A stretch of DNA of 64,000 nt. Source: Laccaria trichodermophora. Lineage: Eukaryota > Basidiomycota > Agaricomycetes > Agaricales > Hydnangiaceae. Shown piece by piece: positions 1 to 11,569 of this stretch. The stretch is taken from NCBI GenBank assembly GCA_018417955.1, contig JACTVC010000020.1, forward strand, positions 744,001-808,000, written 5' to 3'. The position numbers and the translations under genes were made by a program. How positions within the stretch are numbered: the stretch's first letter is position 1; every line of letters starts with the position of its first letter. Under the pieces are notes generated by a model. The model had not been told where the DNA came from and did no database searches. It worked only from the letters and a program-made list of their open reading frames with translations.

Positions 1-792
1 CATGATGAGCGGCATATTTCACCGCAGGAGATTGCAGGCCTTGTTGGATGTTGGGTCCGGTAAGCGGTCTCTTACTTCCCGATTTGAGGGGCACGGTACA
101 GCACACACAAACACGATTTCCAAATCGTTGTGCAAACGGCAGTGCACACTGCAAAGCACTGTAAGTAAGTAACCCATATTGATACTGGAGGAACCCACAA
201 CGTGACTATAGGTGTTTGTCTATGTTGGTAAAACGATAGTCACGGCCCAGCCCACAACCATTTACTTACTCGCAAGCAAAATCTCCACATGTCTTTTTTG
301 TGGAAAAACGCTGTAGAGGAGTTGGTTACTCCATTCTCAGCTCTCTCCTCAATCAGAAACTCGGCCTCTTGTACGGAGACCAAAGTAAGTCGCGTCGATT
401 GTAATAAAGCATAGTGGTAAAGTTGACAAACGGTATTTGGAGATAAGGCAGTGGCCCGACCACGGAGGAACTTACGGTTCTAGATGTAGCGCTCACGACG
501 TGCACTAACCAGAGGGACATGGATGGCAACCCAGCGCTTCTTCCGTCAACTTGAATACCACCACCTACAACGATAGAGCAGCTTGCTTCGATGCTCCCAA
601 ACGAAGATGCGGATGAGATGGAGGGCAGATTTTCCAATGGTGATAAACCAGTCAGTAGTACGGGCAAATTTGAGGTAATCTTTCAATAATGTCGTATCTA
701 CAGGTACCTCGAACACAAGAATCCAGTGCGGCCAATGAATCAAATCTTGTAAGAAAACCCAACTCACACAATGAAAGCTGTCGAACTTGACC
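1..792 (+). other. probable upstream exons of the membrane-protein gene, unresolved
   Basis: The first 59 bases read as an open exon fragment (HDERHISPQEIAGLVGCW) followed by a good donor, GTAAGC, at 60. Further exon-like blocks follow: about 340-384 (acceptor CATTCTCAG, donor GTAAGT), about 578-674, and about 704-749 (acceptor CTACAG, donor GTAAGA). The block near 578-674 reads QLASMLPNEDADEMEGRFSN. I could not join them into one proven frame with the long open frame that follows, but their spacing fits the short introns used elsewhere here. The likely reading is that the gene at 793-2745 starts left of the window. Confidence 0.4.
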
Positions 793-2745
793 ATGGAGAT
801 GCAGATCTTGAAGATATCCCTTCGTATTCCTGTAACAATTATCACCACAGCCGTCATTGCTTTATCCTTGCCCCTTGTCTTCGCTCAAGCACCCGTCAAT
901 GATGTGGTATCATGGCCCCCTGGTCTTCTTCTCCTGGCGACCGTTCTCTATGCCACCTTGGGCTCATCTCCAAATGAGCTCTGGGGGATCGAGCCTGTCA
1001 CAGGCATTTTCCTCTTCGCAGGCTTACCGAAGCTATCCATACGTGGTATGCAGCGCGTCAAATGGGTCACCAGCGCATGCCACTTTGTACCTGGCATTCG
1101 TTCCGCGTATGGAAGAGCCAACTTCTGGGTGCGCTCCAACTCTATCAGCGCCGGTGCCCGGGCTCAAGCGCTGGAGCGAGTCTTATCTCAACTGCGATGC
1201 GTGACCTACCGACCTTTGGAGACACCCCTTAACGAGGAATTATGGGTGGTCAATTCCGAGGGGCTCATGATCCGAGTCAACCTCGTCCCCCAATCCCCCA
1301 ATCTTGAAATCAAATGTCCTCCTCCTGTAGCCCGTGACTTTCTTCTATTTGCAGCCCTAGAGTACCATGCCTTTTGCGAATGGGAGGTGCAAGTGTTTTC
1401 CAACAGCAAAATGGTGTTTTGCACCAAAGACATGCCCTTTTGTTCAATCATTGATGTAGCAAGTGAACGGGATGCGCTTTATGTAGTGATAGCGCAAATG
1501 GTTCGACGCCCACACTCTCAAAGCCCCTTGCGTGGAGTAGCGACAAGGGTTGGTGACCACGAATATGGTCCATACACGATTGACCTTGATCTCATCAACC
1601 ACGACATCCCTATCTGCGCCATTGACTTTCATTCCTATGCGCCCCAGGGCCACAAAGTATCCGCCACGCTTTCCGAACTAGCGAGGTCCTACTTCCGCGT
1701 CGTACAGTATCTCAAACAGAACGCTCCTCAACAAATCGGTCTTTCTGGTCAATTCGCGCGAATTGAAATCGGACAAACGCTCTGGATCTCAGTTTTAGGT
1801 GGTGCAATCCTTGACACTGGGACGTTGACAATTCAAAATCTCCCAGGTAGATGGAGCATGAAAGATATATCGGCGGACGATGCATACCTGACCCGCATCG
1901 ACAGTGTCCTGCAACAACTGGCGCCATATGCGGGCACTGCAACCAAGTTTGGCGACCTTGTTATTAGTGGTGGCGTCAATCGACGATCGGCTGTCCCATT
2001 CTTCATAGCAGGGATTTTTGGTCAGATCGTGGTTTGCTACTTCCTATCCATCGGCACATCCGCCGGAGTGTGGACATCAGTTGCCCTTGCCAACTCCTTA
2101 TACGCAGGTCGCTTAACCGACTGGCATAGCATGTACTACGGAAAAGTTCCTGAAAAGAGCGACGAGCAACCCGGCATAAAGATGTATTGTCCTGCATCCC
2201 CAAGCAAGGCACTCATGGTCATCGCGACTTTTGACCGATCCACTCCAAAAGAAGGCGGCCTTCGCCCTGGTTTTTTCATGGCCACCTGTGGGTTGGCGGC
2301 AGCTATCTTCGGTACCGTATTTGTCAGACAAACTCGCGTCGCGCTTGGCTTTGGACCCAGCGCTCTGACACCCTCTTGGATCTTGTACACGGCCGTGGTT
2401 CTCTGCCTCGGAACAACCCTTCTCGTTACGTCGATGTTAGTGGTACAACAATTATATGAGAAGACATGGTGGGACGATTCAGAACTGCCCACCCGCTGGA
2501 TGGCGTACTCGACATTTTCATGCTCAGTTGCTGTTTGTATGCTGGCTGTAGTGTTCAAGTTGAGGGGACTGGATTGGTTGTGGCCTGTGCTTGATGCTTT
2601 GACATGGCTCTCGGGCGTGCCTTTGGGCATGCTGGAGAACGGACGGGCGTTTTCAGCAGATCAAAATATCCTGCATCTTGTTTTCGTTAATCGGTGGATG
2701 ATGGGTGCTGTAGCAAGTGCGTTAGGGAGTGGCATCCGTGGTTAA
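793..2745 (+). CDS. multi-pass membrane protein of unknown function (probably the long last exon)
   Basis: A 650-residue open frame from the first ATG at 793; the frame is open slightly further upstream and exon-like blocks precede it, so this may be only the C-terminal exon. A hydrophobic stretch lies near residues 10-31, with a second at about 45-60. The middle (about 70-390) is soluble. The C-terminal third has about five hydrophobic segments (around 400-430, 495-515, 525-550, 570-590 and the last 25 residues). I recognise no catalytic motif and cannot name a family. It ends 148 bp from the 3' end of the convergent CHAT gene. Agaricomycete genomes hold many such unnamed membrane proteins. 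Confidence 0.7.
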   Translation: MEMQILKISLRIPVTIITTAVIALSLPLVFAQAPVNDVVSWPPGLLLLATVLYATLGSSPNELWGIEPVTGIFLFAGLPKLSIRGMQRVKWVTSACHFVPGIRSAYGRANFWVRSNSISAGARAQALERVLSQLRCVTYRPLETPLNEELWVVNSEGLMIRVNLVPQSPNLEIKCPPPVARDFLLFAALEYHAFCEWEVQVFSNSKMVFCTKDMPFCSIIDVASERDALYVVIAQMVRRPHSQSPLRGVATRVGDHEYGPYTIDLDLINHDIPICAIDFHSYAPQGHKVSATLSELARSYFRVVQYLKQNAPQQIGLSGQFARIEIGQTLWISVLGGAILDTGTLTIQNLPGRWSMKDISADDAYLTRIDSVLQQLAPYAGTATKFGDLVISGGVNRRSAVPFFIAGIFGQIVVCYFLSIGTSAGVWTSVALANSLYAGRLTDWHSMYYGKVPEKSDEQPGIKMYCPASPSKALMVIATFDRSTPKEGGLRPGFFMATCGLAAAIFGTVFVRQTRVALGFGPSALTPSWILYTAVVLCLGTTLLVTSMLVVQQLYEKTWWDDSELPTRWMAYSTFSCSVAVCMLAVVFKLRGLDWLWPVLDALTWLSGVPLGMLENGRAFSADQNILHLVFVNRWMMGAVASALGSGIRG

Positions 2746-2892
2746 TGTCCATTACGTACTTCAAGTCATGTATCCAATTTCTTTCTGCACACCAAGTCGG
2801 TTTATGTCGACGCGGTGTGTTAAGAAGCCTCCCTAGATTAAAGACTAATGTATATCGTGGATCTAAGTAGCAAAAATTGAAGCATGAGGGAA

Positions 2893-5800
2893 TCAAACAC
2901 CGAGATGAACATATGTAGCCCATCGGCTTGGGTGGACTCCTTTCTCTTGTAATCTCCGGACTGCTAAATCAAGTGCATATGGTATCGATTTCGGGTCCAC
3001 TTCTTGATCGGGGTCCTTAAACAACTCTTCATATACCGTTCGGGCGATTTCAGGCCCGTCATTATCGTCCATTGTCCTAAATCCAGATATTTATATTATG
3101 TCCCGAGGAACGGGCGAGGATTCGAAAAACTGACCACATTGTGCCAATAACACTTCGAAAGCCTGACTGGCCATCAAGAGTATTCTACATTGAAATCAAA
3201 AAATTACTCACCGGCGTAAATCATAGCAGCTGCGAGGTTAAGCGTTTCGTCCGGAATTGACAGATCGTTCGATGCGCTCTCGCAAGCACTAAGAAAGGCG
3301 AGAAATGCGTTGGGCGTCTGGCAGCCAATCAATTTAGCAAGCGTCAACCGCCCATCTTCAAGCTCAAAACCGCTATTCAGGGGATCACCTCGGTCTTGGT
3401 TACCGTGACAAGCAAGATGAAGAATTGAAGTTTGAGCGAGGTGAATGGTTGCATCTTCTACAGTGCGGTTCGAATTAGAAATAGTCAGCGGTGTACCAGC
3501 CTCACCCAACCGAAGAAGTTGGTTAGGAGGGGTAAATTGTTCAATAACCTTTACTTCGTTCACCGTCATTGGCAAACTTGTGTGACCTTTGGTCGTTGGT
3601 TGGGCCAACACCAGCATTTTGAGTTGTGAGGTAAGAAGAGTGGAAGGCTTCGAACGAGCTGAGAGGAGGGCTGAGATAGTTGGTGTGTAAGAAGAAACAG
3701 CGTATGTTGAAACACATTCAACGTTGGGTGTGCCGAAACCTATCCCCGCCGCGTGGAGAGGAAGAAATCCAAAGGGACCAGTGGGACACCACCAAAGACG
3801 CGTGCGCTTCATCGGATCTGCATTCTACCGTGTCCCAGATAAGCTTGAGAATCTGGGGGGGAAAGACCTTACCGAGGTGGCGCCCAAGCGGTCGAGAACT
3901 GGTTTTGCTATGTGCTGCCATAAACCACCAAGCATCTTTGCATAAGCGGGTAGGGAGCGGGTTGAAAATTTGGGCTTGCCTCCCCTTTCTTGTTCTGAGA
4001 CATACTCTTCCTCCTGTAAAATAGAACGAGACATTCGATTAGCTTGTTGTAACCCGATCAACAGCTTCTCCAAGACATCCTCCGTGAGTGTAGATAAATA
4101 AATTGCATCAATACCAGATTGGCGAATGAGCAGGGCGGCATATGTTGATGAATTTCCAATCAGTACCACAACTGGCCCTTCTGATGCGACCTTCATTAAA
4201 ATATCATACGTTTTTGGTAGCAGGAAATCCTTGAATCCGGGAATAGCGCGGACCTGATCCACAAGCCTTTCAAAAGAGGTCTCTAGCTTCATCTGCTCTT
4301 TAGCCTCGGCTTTTGAGACACTGGAATTTACTTGTCCCTTGCAATGATCAAGCTCGATGGCGGTTTGTTGAAGCTGCTGCGCCAGACTTTCCGGCAAACC
4401 ATCAAATGAAGTTCGTAACCGCAACAGCCGCGTCCAAAAGAGAGCACGAGATCTGTCAACAAGCTCTAAACATTTTTCTGGTCCTTTTGAAATGAGAGCC
4501 TGGATAGGCCCCGCCCGTGCAAGATAAGCGGACCCGTCCTTGAGGCGCCGCATACGGGTCTCGAGAACTAGTTCGCTCGGATCCATATAAAATCTCCTGG
4601 ATGACTGATTAATCAAGGTTTCGGTTGCGTCGAAAACAAGACCCTCAGTATGACGAACTTCGGAACCAAGATGCCGAAGGAGTGCTTTAATAGTTCGTTG
4701 CTCCAGCGGAAGGAACAGAACGTTTTCGTTGCTCGAGAGAAACTTATCAATTCCAGGAATTATACTGCTTGTTGGCAAGCCTGGAACTGAGGAATCGCTT
4801 GACGCCGGCAATGCCATGAGGTCTTCGGGCCACGGAAGATGAAATTTGTTTTCTAGTTGCAAGTCGTGGAGGCCCACACGCGCATCATCAAATGTTTCTT
4901 GATGTCCCTCGATAGGGTAGTAGCGAAAAATACACTTATGTTCGGAAGATTTGATGTTACCCTCACGAAGAACCCGATATTCGAATGTGTACGAACTCTT
5001 TGGTAGAGAGTCAACTGGGGGGATTGTGTGGTGCACAGACGCCGTGATGGCCTTGCGCAAAGCCTCGCGCTCATCTTCCCAGGCCCATTTAAGATCGTTC
5101 TGCTCCAGGAATTGTGCATCATCAGCCAACTTGCTACTCAGTGGCAGACGCAGGCTTCGTTGGTATATCTTGAATGATAGAAAGAGCGACTGGGGGTGAC
5201 GCGAAACATCAAAAGCGCTATACTGAAGAACGTCCGCCATGTGAATTAAACACATAGCTTCGAGCCCAAGAGTAAACCGGTAGAGACCATCCAAACTACT
5301 GTTGAATAACAGATTTAGAGTGTCCAATTCTTTTTTCGAATAAGAATTTGACGATTCCGGTTTGCCATCGCTGCTAGCGACATTCCTACTGACATACAGC
5401 TCTAACCCTTGCGCAAGTAAGGTAATGGCGTCGTGCCAGTCCTTCCCCGACACCCGCTGTGATAGTGCAAGTGCCGTTGAAACAACTAGGAGTTCCAGGA
5501 TAGAGACATATGGGGGCGGTTGAGGCGGAAGAAGATCGAGGATGCGCGTAAGGATCGGGATGGATTTTGTCAGCGCGTCATCGGAGGCGGAAAAATGTCT
5601 GACCCGGTAGTTCAACATTCGGCCAAGGATTACTGTTTTACGCGCTGTGAACCAAGATGCACCAGAAGGAAGTGCTTCCCTGAGGATCTCGAGCGATGCA
5701 GCTAGTGTAACTGCGGCCTCATGATGAAATGACGACAACATAAGGGTCGACGCCAGCCCAACAACACCTAGAAAATGTCCCGGAGAGCCTCGAACCTGAA

Positions 5801-7437
5801 CTTTGACGTATTCCTGAAAAAGGGGGGCAGCGATGTCAACGGACGTCATCACAGTCTCTTCGTCCCTATATTCATTTGCAACAAAGCAAAGAATGTTCGA
5901 GTACCCTGGCTCTCTTTCTAGGTGGACCGTGAGCATCAGACTTCCTAGTTCCTTGAAATCTTGATAATGACGATTTTGAAGGTATCGGGTCTTAAGAAGA
6001 CATGCACGAATACAGGGCGATTGAGTCCACTGGCGTGGGACAGCGGAAAAAACGGGTGGGTTGAACTCTCTGATGTCGTTGATATAAAAAGATAGTTGAT
6101 CGCGAGACATGGGTTTGCATATTTTCTCTATCACTCGTATGAAGGCAGTGTGATCCAGAGAAACTTCTGTCATTTCATTTCAAGCTTATAATGCACATCA
6201 AAAGAATGAAAGTAGGCTTACGGGGCATCGTGTCCGGGCGCCCATTCATTGGAAATACTTCAAATCTGAAGGAACACTCGTGTACCTCTACAGGATTTGG
6301 GGTACGGAACAGGATCCTGCCGGATGTGATCGGGCGGTGAACCAGAATTGCTTTGAACCTGAAAACCAGATGAGGGGAAATATATCCATTTGATATTGCT
6401 TCACGTAGGCCACGACGATCATCCTCCCAGGAATCAACCCAGAGCGAAGCGTTGTTCGTCACATCATCATCGGAACAAAATTGATCGTAGGGCAAATCGT
6501 CGCATTTCCCCTCGTTGTGAAAGAGATCTGCAATGTGAAGAACACATGCCGCGCGGGATGTGGGTGCAGAAAGACACGCATCTAGAGTTTCGAACAGGAC
6601 GTCGGGAAGATCGGTTCCATTAGATTCTCCCAAAATATAAACACGTACGATATCATGAAGGCCGCCGAGGCATTTGAGCCAGATTTCATGAGATTCGATA
6701 GTCCGAGCTAGATTGAAAATCGTCGAGAGGACAAGAGTGTCAAGGGTTGTGAAGCAGAAACTATCTTGGGGGGTGAAGAGATTCAAGATATCGAGAAGAA
6801 GTTGAACAGACTCAGTGAGGTCATCGCCAGATCCACCCTTCGCATATCGGTGGCAAAGGGTTTCGCCGACGACGAATAGAGTCCTCTCCATGCCGAAGGA
6901 TGAGATCCATCCGGCGTCCACTGCCTTCTGTCGGGTTGCCTTGAACAACTTCATTCCCTCCTCCAATGCTCCCTCCGCATCCTCACGAATGTAGTAATGC
7001 ATGAACGAAAAGGAAGTGGCTGCTGCCACTGCAAGATGAGCTGCACTCCCCTGTTCTTCCGCCTCCAACCATTGTTGCATCAGTTGGATTGACCGTTCCA
7101 TATGCAAAATCTCAGTTGTCTCCTCGTAGAGATCACGAGAGTGATTCGCAAGGCAGAAGCAGGCGAAGGCGTACCCTGGTTCCTGAAACAAAGATACAAA
7201 GTCGAGGACTAGGATTGAACCATGGGTGATATCGTTTGGAGCGCTTTGTAAGTCGTACTGACGAAGAAAAAGCAAAGATTTGAAGCCGTTGTGATTGATC
7301 CAACGCGCATCTGGGCAGAGTGGCGCAATATCCTTTTGAATAGCGAGACCTATATCTTCGATATACGCTGAAAGAGTGTCGTAAGAATACTCTTTGATTA
7401 TCCTCTGAATCTGAGCTATGAATTGACGGTGATCCAT
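2893..7437 (-). CDS. CHAT-domain protease with two tandem N-terminal modules
   Basis: Five exons join in frame: 7437-6222, 6166-3873, 3824-3212, 3162-3135 and 3076-2893, giving 1,444 residues; the four introns are 48-58 nt GT-AG. Residues 1-405 and about 406-800 are diverged copies of one helical module. Shared landmarks are REPGYSN / QEPGYAF, then HIADVLQ / HIADLFH, then WEDEREALRKAI / WEDDRRGLREAI. The C-terminal CHAT domain (a caspase/separase-like cysteine protease fold) shows RLWWCPTGPFGFLPLHAAG, the catalytic His in HLACHG (about H1310) and the catalytic Cys in LSACES (about C1351). The end reads GFRSVIGTMW..DDNDGPEIA, as usual for fungal CHAT proteins. A stop at 6175 and an ATG at 6173 could suggest two genes, but the 55 nt intron 6167-6221 removes both and keeps frame. 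Substrate unknown; the intact His/Cys pair suggests an active protease. Confidence 0.85.
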
Positions 7438-7590
7438 TGGTGAGGAGCGCTGAAGCGCTTCGAAATCTTGATTGCGAAGGACAACTTGAACACGGCAATT
7501 TCCGTGCCCCTAGATAAGAAAGAATGAGAACCAATTCTGCACTTGTTCCCGACTTCATTGATCAATCGATTATCTCCCACTGCTTCAATT
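7438..7590. promoter_or_regulatory. shared divergent promoter region, CHAT gene / LRR-like gene
   Basis: Only 153 bp separate the start codons of the CHAT gene (leftward) and the LRR-like gene (rightward), so their 5' control sequences must overlap. No specific binding site is recognised. Co-regulation is an inference from spacing. Confidence 0.5.
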
Positions 7591-9482
7591 ATGGGCCAGA
7601 GGCACCAGGCATTCCTCATCGCTCGCGTCAAGTCAAAGACTCACGGGGAGGCCCCCGCCGAAACCCGCTATCGCTGTATCGCCGCACTCCATCACCAGTG
7701 GTGCTATGGTCGCCTTCCTGTGAAAGCCACCCGTCGTTTTCTCACCCTCTCCAAACAAAAGGACAATGCTCAGATTATCCGAGAAGAACTTCGAAATTTT
7801 GATAACGCTACATCCTCCAAGATACCCTGCCCTTACAGTTTGTTCTTGCTGACATCAGCCTGGACCGTCGATCTTACACCCGGCGAGGAATACAACTCAG
7901 GTGGCTCTATTCTATCCGCGGAAATGGGCAGCTCGGATGGTGGTTCGTCACTCTTTTTTGGTTTTCGGCTTAAGCCTGATTTCCTCAAGACAACAACGAT
8001 GGCATCACTATTATCGACGTGACTGATCCTGACAACGCTTCCTACTGCTTCGTGTCTATCTCAGAATATCATGAGTCGGAAGAGAAGCTCCTTCTTTTTA
8101 CTCCAATCAACGCAGAAGGATATGTTCGAGCTTATTATCCAAATCATCAGGACACCTCCAAGGAGCCTCTAGATACTCGGAAAAAAGGTGAAGCTCGTTG
8201 ACCTCTTTTCCTCCGCTTGCTATAACCATTCTTCTCAGGGGAACATGAATTGGAGCAAGACGTTCTCGCAACCATTGCATCCCTGGATGACGCACCTTTG
8301 ATTACAATCGACAAGCTGGCCGAGGCTTGGCCTCATGAATACCGGTCGACAAGAACGCCTCCAGAGCAAGTCCAGGACGAAAATCTGCAACTCGAAGCGC
8401 CTTCTTTAGCAGATCTTTCCGTCGAGCCCGCCGTCAATCATGCCTTGGAAGTCGGCCAAATTGAAACTCTCGAAGTGTTGTTTGATATACCAGGCAAGGC
8501 CGCCTTGATCAAGAATGCCCTTCAAAAGCAGATCTCGCTGCCAGATCATGCTATTACTCTCGTCGCCAAGATTATCTCGCAGGAGGCTCGAAAGTCCAAG
8601 GAACTTGACCTCTCTCATTGGGCCTTGACTTCCGAGCAATTAGTCAAACTTGTCTCTGGGCGGACAGGCGTGGAGAGTCTCTGCCTTTCTCATAACCACC
8701 ACGTCACCAAGACAACTGTTCTTGAAGTCTTGTCTGCTCAGCCAACCATTCGAAAACTTAGTCTTCTCGACACCGCGGTCACAAATGCAGATATGGTCGA
8801 GTTGCTCTCCGAAAACCCAAAGCTATTCTACTCTCTTGAAGCAATCATTCATCCATCCTTTTTCGAATGGCGGAGGAAAAATATCCATCCCATAGTCTTT
8901 AGCCATACCACTTCTATGAGCCAGCGCCCTGGTTCAAAAACGGTTTCCCTTCCATACTTTACTCCTGGTCAGGTTGTTCAAGCACTCACGGACTTGCTTC
9001 GGTCGGCTGATGACAGCATGTTTACCAACATTTCGGAAGGATATGCGGTACAAGTTGCCTACGCCGCATCAGTGAGGATGGAAGGATGCCGGTGGGCAGA
9101 GCGCACTGTCCCCATTTGCCTCAACAGCTCGAAACCTGCTCTGAACGATGGTTGGAACTTTCTGTGGTTGTTACCGTCAGCCTTTAGCGATAGGAACGCT
9201 GCCAAGCGTTATGCCTTCGTTTTGGTTGACAAGGGTAACTTTCATAGTGAACCGGTCAGTGATCCGACGAGCGCAGATGCAACGAGCCCATCTACAACCT
9301 ATGACATTCACGATCTCGAATCTTTCATTGACATCCTGGTTTCTGAAGGCCGACCTGCACCCTCCGCTATTGCGTTGGGCAACTTGTCGGAAGCTTTCTT
9401 GGCCAACTCCACTTTGCTGACACAGCAGGAAGTGGAAAACCTCTTAAAAATGTGGAAAGCTACTCCACAATGGTTCTACTAG
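7591..9482 (+). CDS. LRR-like protein of an unnamed family (intact copy A)
   Basis: Three exons, 7591-7942, 7990-8187 and 8239-9482, give 597 residues. The start MGQRHQ is chosen because the copy at 29062 begins at the same point. The N-terminal block (QAFLIARV...RCIAALHHQWCYG) and the middle block (DNNDGITIIDVTDPDNASYC) match no fold I can name. Residues about 300-380 look like degenerate leucine-rich repeats: SKELDLSHWALTSEQLVKLV, then VESLCLSHNHHVTKTTVLEV, then IRKLSLLDTAVTNADMVELL. The C-terminal part begins PYFTPGQVVQALTDLLR. The first intron has a weak donor (GTTCGT) where copy B has GTGAGT. It is head-to-head with the CHAT gene. A protein-binding role is only a guess from the LRR-like segment. 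Confidence 0.8.
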
Positions 9483-10050
9483 GTCAAAGGTCGGCTTCAG
9501 AAATTTGTACTTGTATTGATAAGAACCCCAGTGTACCAACGTGTTTCAATTTTCACGAGAACTTAGTTATGTACTTTGAGTAATTTCTCCAGACCACTCA
9601 AGAAGAGTTGTACGACGCATGCGTAAAGGACGCTAGGTATAGACATAATAGAAATAAATGAAAAATATTGACCAGGAATCGATAGGTTTGAATGAACATT
9701 CTCCATTGACGGCCATATAATATATTGAATGTTGTAGGTGTACATGAGAAGCGTACCTTCTCCAGCAAACGCAAGTCGACAGCCTAAGAAAAGGAAGAGG
9801 GGATCAATAATCGTGATTATAAGTGTATGTACATAGGTCACGATAAAAACCCTATCATAGTGACTAACCCCGTTGGAGAGGTGCCGAGTGACCCAATGGG
9901 AATGCTTCCTCGGAGCTCGGTCGCAATGCTAGAGGTGAAATGATGGTAATGCTCCTCTAGCGTACAAACAGTCATGTATCATAATCTACTACGAAGCTCC
10001 TGCCAAACACAACCAAACAAGCATCTTTGGTGTTGCACCGTCCAAGTCCC
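9483..10050. other. intergenic, no gene seen
   Basis: 568 bp, AT-rich, with no convincing splice-linked frame on either strand. The last ~100 bp must hold the promoter of the Rossmann-fold gene. Confidence 0.6.
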
Positions 10051-11364
10051 ATGATGGCCTCCCCGCAAACGCTGTTCGTCTTGGGCGCAACGGGCCACTT
10101 AGGCTCACAGTTCCTCGTCAACTTGGTACATAACCCTGCAATCCCACAACTCCATGTCGTCGCGCTAATCCGAAAGCCAACACCAAAAACCCAAGCGAAA
10201 CTGAGAGAGATCTACAAAGATTTAGATATTGTCGAAGGATCGCTTGATGATGCCGCCGATATAGAAATCCAAGCGGAGAAGGCTGATTATGTGGTGAACT
10301 GTGCGAGTTCTGATCATCTAGGGAGCATACAAGGCGAGCACCGTTAGCTTCCATTGTTCAAAGGGGCCTGACCCGGACGTACCCCATGACCAGCCATCCT
10401 GGCAGGCCTCGAGAAACGCTCAGAATCCACGGGAGTGCCCCCCATATACATCCACGTCTCCGGGCTGGGCATCATAAGTGACAACTCTCGCGGCGAATAC
10501 GTTGCCCCCGAAAAAGTACCTCATTACTCGGACATTGGGTTCACGATCGACCAGTGCCTTCCTACGAACCCTCATGTGGATTGTGACACCGCCATAGTAG
10601 CAGCTGGGACGAGGAAGGAGAGGCCTATTCGAACGATGATATTGTTCCCGGGGCTGTTTTACGGTATTGGAGATGGTGAGTGTTGTTTTTTGTTCTGGTC
10701 CAGTTGGCTGAATGAAATGTGGGGCGTGTGATGTAGGCATCCGCAAGACCTCACTATTGCTTCGCCTATACCCCGGACTTGCCGTGCAAGCTGGGTTTGC
10801 AGGTACATGGGGTCCGGGATACAGCCGAGTAGAAAGTCTGCACGTCAAAGACTGTGCGGAGGCGCTAGTGATCATGTTTAAAGCCGCTCTGGAGGGAAAA
10901 GCGGACGAAGGCCGTGATGGTTTATGTACGTGTTCAGGATATACCCTTGGTTGATTTGGTGACGAGAGCGACCTAAAGATTTCGCGGCCACTGAGCAGAA
11001 AGTAGAATTGAGGGAGATGGCGAGATTGATTGGTGATGTGAGGCCATACCTTGTTTTGTGGTCGTGGCGTTAAAAGTTTCTTCACAGGTTATGTTCGAGA
11101 AAGGACTCTTGGAAAAAGGTGGCTCGCATCCCTTGCCTCCGGAGGTTATTGCGCCTTTCGGTGAAGGTGTGTAGCCGTCTCGCTGGAAGCCTTGTGAGCC
11201 CCATTGATTGCTTCTCAGGTGGCTGGTCCCTTCTTGGAAGCAACACGAGTGTCACCCCCGCGCGGTTGAAGCTGTTAGGTTGGGAGCCCCGAGAGACGCG
11301 AAAAAAGAGCTTTTACGAGTCCATCCCGGAAGAGATGGAACTAGTTCTGAAAGACATGCAGTAG
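10051..11364 (+). CDS. NAD(P)-binding Rossmann protein (atypical SDR / NmrA-like)
   Basis: Six exons: 10051-10333, 10394-10675, 10737-10925, 10979-11037, 11088-11166 and 11219-11364. Together they make 1,038 nt, 345 residues with no internal stop. The N-terminus carries the nucleotide-binding loop GATGHLGSQF right after the first strand (LFVLG), then the second-strand region VVALIRKPT and the motif VVNCASSDHLGS. Later exons give YIHVSGLGIISDN, FPGLFYGIGDGIRKTSLLLR, VESLHVKDCAEALV and a C-terminus GWSLLGSNTSV. This is the layout of short-chain-dehydrogenase-like proteins that read or reduce NAD(P)H-linked substrates; substrate unknown. The first intron starts with GC instead of GT. A decayed copy lies downstream. 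Confidence 0.85.
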
Positions 11365-11569
11365 GATTTGAGCTGAGTCCGAGTCGGAAGGGCGCCGCGT
11401 CCAGGGTTTTGTTGGGCAGTTGGTTTTCGAGAGTTCGGGCGCGTCAAATTCGTTGTTGCTGTTGAGTTTGAGCATCGATTTTAATGCACGGCGTAGTTCA
11501 ACTTGCTAGGATGAAAATGGCTGTGGGGTATGCATAAGCTTCGGAGTAGGCCGCCAATGCTGCGCCCAA

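Noticed and set aside
6173..6185. Two separate adjacent genes, stop at 6175 and ATG at 6173
   Set aside because: A canonical 55 nt intron removes both signals and keeps frame; the downstream half alone would lack the paired module.
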